Source of the DNA: Mortierella sp. BCC40632
Lineage: Eukaryota > Mortierellomycota > Mortierellomycetes > Mortierellales > Mortierellaceae
Assembly (NCBI GenBank): GCA_011634665.1
Contig: WAEK01000010.1
Location: 1-64,000, forward strand
Length of the DNA stretch: 64,000 nucleotides
Direction of reading: 5' to 3'
The notes beneath the pieces are model-generated. The model was not told the DNA's origin and searched no databases. It was given only the letters and a program-made list of their open reading frames with translations. Position numbers and translations under genes: made by a program. Shown here piece after piece: positions 60,709 to 64,000 of the stretch (positions within the stretch are counted from its first letter, which is position 1; the number at the start of each line of letters is the position of its first letter).

Positions 60709-62073
60709 ATGTCAAAGGACGTTCGCCGCCTCTTCGCTGTCCAAAAGGCTGCCAAGGCGTCCTCCTCCTCCGAGGTCGGATCCACCTCCCTCTCATCCAG
60801 AAAACGCATCTCTCACCCTCTCGCCAAATATGATCCGACTACATCCCGTCTGACCTGTGCCATCTGTGGACCAGCCGTGCTAATCAAATCAGACAGTCTT
60901 TGGAATGCTCATCTCGTCTCCAAAGCCCATCAGGATGCCGTGGCAAAACTGAGGGCCGTCAAAGAGCAGATGCAGAAGCGGGAGCAGGCTGCTGCTGTTG
61001 AAGCACAGCAAAGGCAGAAACAGCAACAGGATACTTCTCCTCAGGGTGGCGTCAAACGCAAAGCAGTTGGAGGACTGGTTGCCTATGCGGACGAAAGCGA
61101 GAGTGAGAGCGAGGAGGAGGAGGTAGCCCCGTCGGTCTCTAAATCTTCCAATGCCCAGGACTCGAAGCGGATCAAACTCGATGACAACGATCGGCAGGCA
61201 GAGAGGCAGATCGAGGAAGAGGAGGAGGCACTCTCAGGCTTACCTGCTGGATTCTTTGATTCGCCTCAAACCAAAGGCAGTAGTGGTGCTTTCACTGGCT
61301 CCAATTCAAGCTCACCAGCGCCAGAACCAGCAGAATCACAGCCAGAGGCAACACAGGAAGATCAATCCATGGAAGGTGTGTTACCAGCAGGATTCTTTGA
61401 TGACCCTGAGGAGGACGCCCGTGTACGTTCTGAGGTCGGAGGCGCAACAACGGACCAGCAGCAACGTCAGATCGATGCAGAATTCAAGGCGCTGCAGGCG
61501 GAACTTGCTCGCGACATTGAACAGCAGGACGAGCAAGAAACAAAGCTCTTGCAGGCTCAAAACTCTAGGACAGTGACAGCGACTAGTACTGTTCATGAAG
61601 AATCAGGAGCAGGAATTGTGACTGAACCATTAGGCCATGATGAAAAGGTGGAACAGGAAGAACAAGAGCTTGAAGAGACCATCCTGGCACGGTCCGAGGA
61701 GGAATACCAACTGTTTGTGGAAATGACTGAAAGATTGGAGATGTTAAGGGAAAAGAAGACCCATCTCCTTGCCCAACGTACATCATCTACTGTCACGCCC
61801 AACCCACCCACAATGATACCCGAGCGAAATGCATCAAAATCAAGAACAACGCCATCAAAACGGAAAACAAAATCGAAATCCATTTTGGATATGGTTCGAG
61901 AACGTGAAATGGAGCGAAAGGATAAGGAACGTCAACAGGCCGAGATGTTCAGGAAACTAAACGCCACTGAAGACGGTGATTCCAAGATGGCTGGAAGCGA
62001 GGATGAAGAGGATAGTGATGAAAGCGATGAAGATATTGAAGCCATGATGGACTGGCGCGCCAGGAGGGTGTAG
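60709..62073 (+). CDS. ZNF830: Zinc finger protein 830 homologue (CCDC16)
   Basis: One exon, 454 residues. It starts with DVRRLFAVQKAAK, then RISHPLAKYDPTTSRLTC and the C2H2-type finger CAICG...WNAHLVSKAHQ (about residues 48-75). Two LPAGFFD motifs (about 180 and 225) and a charged coiled-coil C-terminus ending in MMDWRARR are characteristic of this family. In animals the protein is nuclear, needed for genome stability in early development, and found in XAB2-containing splicing complexes; a splicing or repair role here is inferred. It is divergent from SMC6, another genome-stability gene. AATAAA follows the stop at 62122-62127. Confidence 0.88.
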   Translation: MSKDVRRLFAVQKAAKASSSSEVGSTSLSSRKRISHPLAKYDPTTSRLTCAICGPAVLIKSDSLWNAHLVSKAHQDAVAKLRAVKEQMQKREQAAAVEAQQRQKQQQDTSPQGGVKRKAVGGLVAYADESESESEEEEVAPSVSKSSNAQDSKRIKLDDNDRQAERQIEEEEEALSGLPAGFFDSPQTKGSSGAFTGSNSSSPAPEPAESQPEATQEDQSMEGVLPAGFFDDPEEDARVRSEVGGATTDQQQRQIDAEFKALQAELARDIEQQDEQETKLLQAQNSRTVTATSTVHEESGAGIVTEPLGHDEKVEQEEQELEETILARSEEEYQLFVEMTERLEMLREKKTHLLAQRTSSTVTPNPPTMIPERNASKSRTTPSKRKTKSKSILDMVREREMERKDKERQQAEMFRKLNATEDGDSKMAGSEDEEDSDESDEDIEAMMDWRARRV

Positions 62074-62381
62074 AGGAGGACCTATGAAGGCCTGCAGGCT
62101 TTGCCTTCTTGGGGATTCGCCAATAAAGAAAACAACATCAAATATGTAAAACAAAAAAAAAAAACTAGCTTCAGGGCATCAGTTCGTTGAACAAAACCAA
62201 ACTATCGAGATCGGCTCTTTCAATTTAATTGACATTGGCGATTCATATATTCTACAGTTGCTTTTTTTTTCCCTCCCTTCTCCCTTCCTTTTTTTTTTTT
62301 TTTTTCAGAGAAAAAAATACAACAAAAACTGAAAATTGAATACTCTTCGACTCCTAAAACATAGCCTCGTCCTAAACACTT
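62074..62381. other. Intergenic between convergent ZNF830 and the LRR gene
   Basis: AT-rich 3' flanks with A runs near 62152 and a T run near 62290-62305. Nothing else seen. Confidence 0.6.
62122..62127 (+). terminator. AATAAA poly(A) signal after ZNF830
   Basis: Canonical hexamer about 50 nt past the stop codon. Confidence 0.65.
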
Positions 62382-64000
62382 TTACTCCGAACGAGAGACG
62401 ATCTTCCGTACCATCCATGGCTCCAATCCTGCAAGAGCGAGCTCCTCAATCCTTCGTTTCGAAACGTCAGTGCTCTTGCGCCAGAGCTCACGATTTCGTT
62501 CAAGATAGCGCTGCAGAACAAACCCATCCACCTTCATACACTGGTCAAAATCCCATTCCAGATCTAGGATGGTCCGGTTCTGCTTTAAACACTGACTCAG
62601 GTATCCAAGAGAATGCTCATCTTCACAAACGCGTGCATTCATAACCACGAGTCGAAGGAGTGTGCTTGTCTGTAGAAACTCGCCAAACGACAGAATGTCA
62701 TCTGCTTCTCCATCTACATATTGAACCTCAATACACTTGAGAGCATTGCCATTTCTTTGCAGACCTAATGACAATTCCTTGAGGTCGACATGAGATACGG
62801 ACAGTCGAGAAAGAGCACCGTTTCGTTCCAATAATCGCTGAATGGCGGGGCCCATGGATCCCATCTCTACGAAAGAGTCGCTTTCGATTTTCAAGGTCTT
62901 CAAGGTCATGTTGTTGTGCAAACCTTCAAGGATCCTTGCTGCGCCAGCCGGGGTCATCCTGTTCCCTGAAACATCCAAGTACTCCAGCCTACACTGTGTG
63001 CCTTCTCGCGCCAAAGAGTCGCCAAGAGTGGCTGCCACCTCGTCACCAAGGTCTGTCTGCTGGAGATCCAAGACGGTCAGTTGAACACAGGCACTCTGGA
63101 AGAGGTCCGATAATATACCAAGATCGTGTACCCTTGGCCGAAAGAGTTGTGAGTACCCTAAGGAGAGTTTGACCAGCTTGTTGATGCTTTTGTTTCCATG
63201 CAATGCTCTTCCAAGGGCATGTGCACCAGAGAGTGTGACACACGGAAAGTCGATACGCAGTGCCGTGAGTGCAAGCTGTGTCTGTCCAGGATCAGAGAGC
63301 ATCCTAGCCAGTGCCTTAGCAGTCTTGTCACCACAGTCACCACCCTCCAATTCGAGTCGTCCCAGATGCTGCACTGAAAGTCCTTGGATAATCTGTGCAA
63401 TCATTTCGTCCGAGCTATGTAGTGTCCCAGACAAGACAAGTTCAACCCATGGAATTCTAGCCGTGAGTCGAATGATGCTTTCCATTCCCTCCGGCTCGAG
63501 TCTTGATCCTGAGTTTGAGATATCGAGATATTTCAACCGATTCGATTTAGCCACCCGATCCAGTGCCAGGGCGGATCCGTTGCTGAAACCTGTGTTGGGT
63601 AACCAGACCTTTTCAAGTCTTCCCCCCACAACCTCAAGTATCTCGCTGATACCACTGTCTTCGAGTGGATTGTGCCCTAGGTCCAGTTCACAGAGAGCTG
63701 GGAGATCAGCCAATCCTCTTGCAAGGATAACGGAGCACTCATTCGAAATTTCGCATGCGGTCAGTGAAAGGATGCGTAATTTGCTACAAGTGGCCAGTCC
63801 TTTCATGATTGCTACCACATGTGAACGCCGGAGAGTGGTCTGGATCAATCGAAGCGCCGAAAGGTTTCTGCATGCTCGCAATATCTCCAAGAGCGTATCC
63901 TGTCCATCTTTCAGTCCGGCTTGTGTGAGTTCTAGCGACTGGAGGGCCAACATTTCCTTAGGAATTGTCATCTTGATGGGAAACAAATTCTTGACTTCCT
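62382..64000 (-). CDS. Leucine-rich-repeat (RNI-like) protein, 5' end outside the window
   Basis: The frame is open from the window edge to a stop at 62382, about 539 residues seen. Repeats of the ribonuclease-inhibitor type recur, for example LRILSLTACEISNECS, LCELDLGHNPLEDSGI, LKYLDISNSGS, LTVLDLQQTDLGDE and LEYLDVSGNRMTPAGA. These build a solenoid used for protein binding; NOD-like, RanGAP-like and F-box/LRR proteins share it, and no effector domain is visible here to choose among them. The C-terminus is charged, with LELAL-type helices. No ATG-based start lies in the window: the conserved repeats are preceded by an in-frame KNLFPIKM stretch reaching the edge. Partner and process are unknown. 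Confidence 0.8.
   Translation of the reverse strand, partial: EVKNLFPIKMTIPKEMLALQSLELTQAGLKDGQDTLLEILRACRNLSALRLIQTTLRRSHVVAIMKGLATCSKLRILSLTACEISNECSVILARGLADLPALCELDLGHNPLEDSGISEILEVVGGRLEKVWLPNTGFSNGSALALDRVAKSNRLKYLDISNSGSRLEPEGMESIIRLTARIPWVELVLSGTLHSSDEMIAQIIQGLSVQHLGRLELEGGDCGDKTAKALARMLSDPGQTQLALTALRIDFPCVTLSGAHALGRALHGNKSINKLVKLSLGYSQLFRPRVHDLGILSDLFQSACVQLTVLDLQQTDLGDEVAATLGDSLAREGTQCRLEYLDVSGNRMTPAGAARILEGLHNNMTLKTLKIESDSFVEMGSMGPAIQRLLERNGALSRLSVSHVDLKELSLGLQRNGNALKCIEVQYVDGEADDILSFGEFLQTSTLLRLVVMNARVCEDEHSLGYLSQCLKQNRTILDLEWDFDQCMKVDGFVLQRYLERNRELWRKSTDVSKRRIEELALAGLEPWMVRKIVSRSE

Overview
This is a window of a filamentous-fungus nuclear genome. Genes are split by short introns (mostly 60-200 nt, GTAAGT-type donors, CTAAC/CTAAT-like branch sites, TAG or CAG acceptors), there are no operons or ribosome-binding sites, and microsatellites and A/T homopolymers are plentiful. 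Spliced gene models, the fungal-only TRAPP II subunit Trs65, a Reg1-type phosphatase regulator, many Ser/Pro-rich disordered proteins and a Fanzor-type element fit an early-diverging Mucoromycota genome, probably Mortierella-like. That placement is inference. Every splice model below was checked by hand: exon lengths sum to whole codons and junction phases agree, but nothing was tested against transcripts.

Layout. 0-9.2 kb: Gfo/Idh/MocA oxidoreductase (+), convergent with Trs65 (-, seven exons); divergent Erv2 thiol oxidase (+); Reg1-like PP1 regulator (-). 9.2-12.1 kb: gene-poor. 12.1-13.6 kb: GPN1 GTPase (-). 13.9-18.7 kb: a candidate mobile element bounded by short inverted repeats, holding a broken Fanzor (TnpB-like) gene and an XPG/FEN-like nuclease gene, both on the minus strand. 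19.0-21.7 kb: an 898-residue disordered protein (-). 21.7-25.3 kb: gene-poor with a long GA repeat. 25.6-30.9 kb: complex I subunit NDUFA2 and mitochondrial-type isoleucyl-tRNA synthetase (both +). 31.0-34.5 kb: gene-poor, with decayed coding-like pieces on the minus strand. 34.5-36.9 kb: TIA-1/Pub1-like three-RRM protein (+). 37.5-39.4 kb: PARP-like ADP-ribosyltransferase (-). 39.7-42.3 kb: an 825-residue disordered protein (-). 44.6-52.7 kb: a 1944-residue PH-domain protein in five exons (-). 55.7-60.4 kb: Smc6 (-, ten exons), divergent from ZNF830 (+, 60.7-62.1 kb) across 282 bp. 62.4-64 kb: a leucine-rich-repeat protein (-) that runs off the window.

Most genes are unrelated housekeeping functions: vesicle traffic, ER disulfide formation, glucose signalling, RNA polymerase II assembly, respiration, mitochondrial translation, RNA binding, genome maintenance. 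The exception is the 13.9-18.7 kb block. It combines an RNA-guided-nuclease relic, a structure-specific-nuclease homologue, paired hairpins at the Fanzor stop codon and repeat-bearing ends, and it is the part most worth following up.
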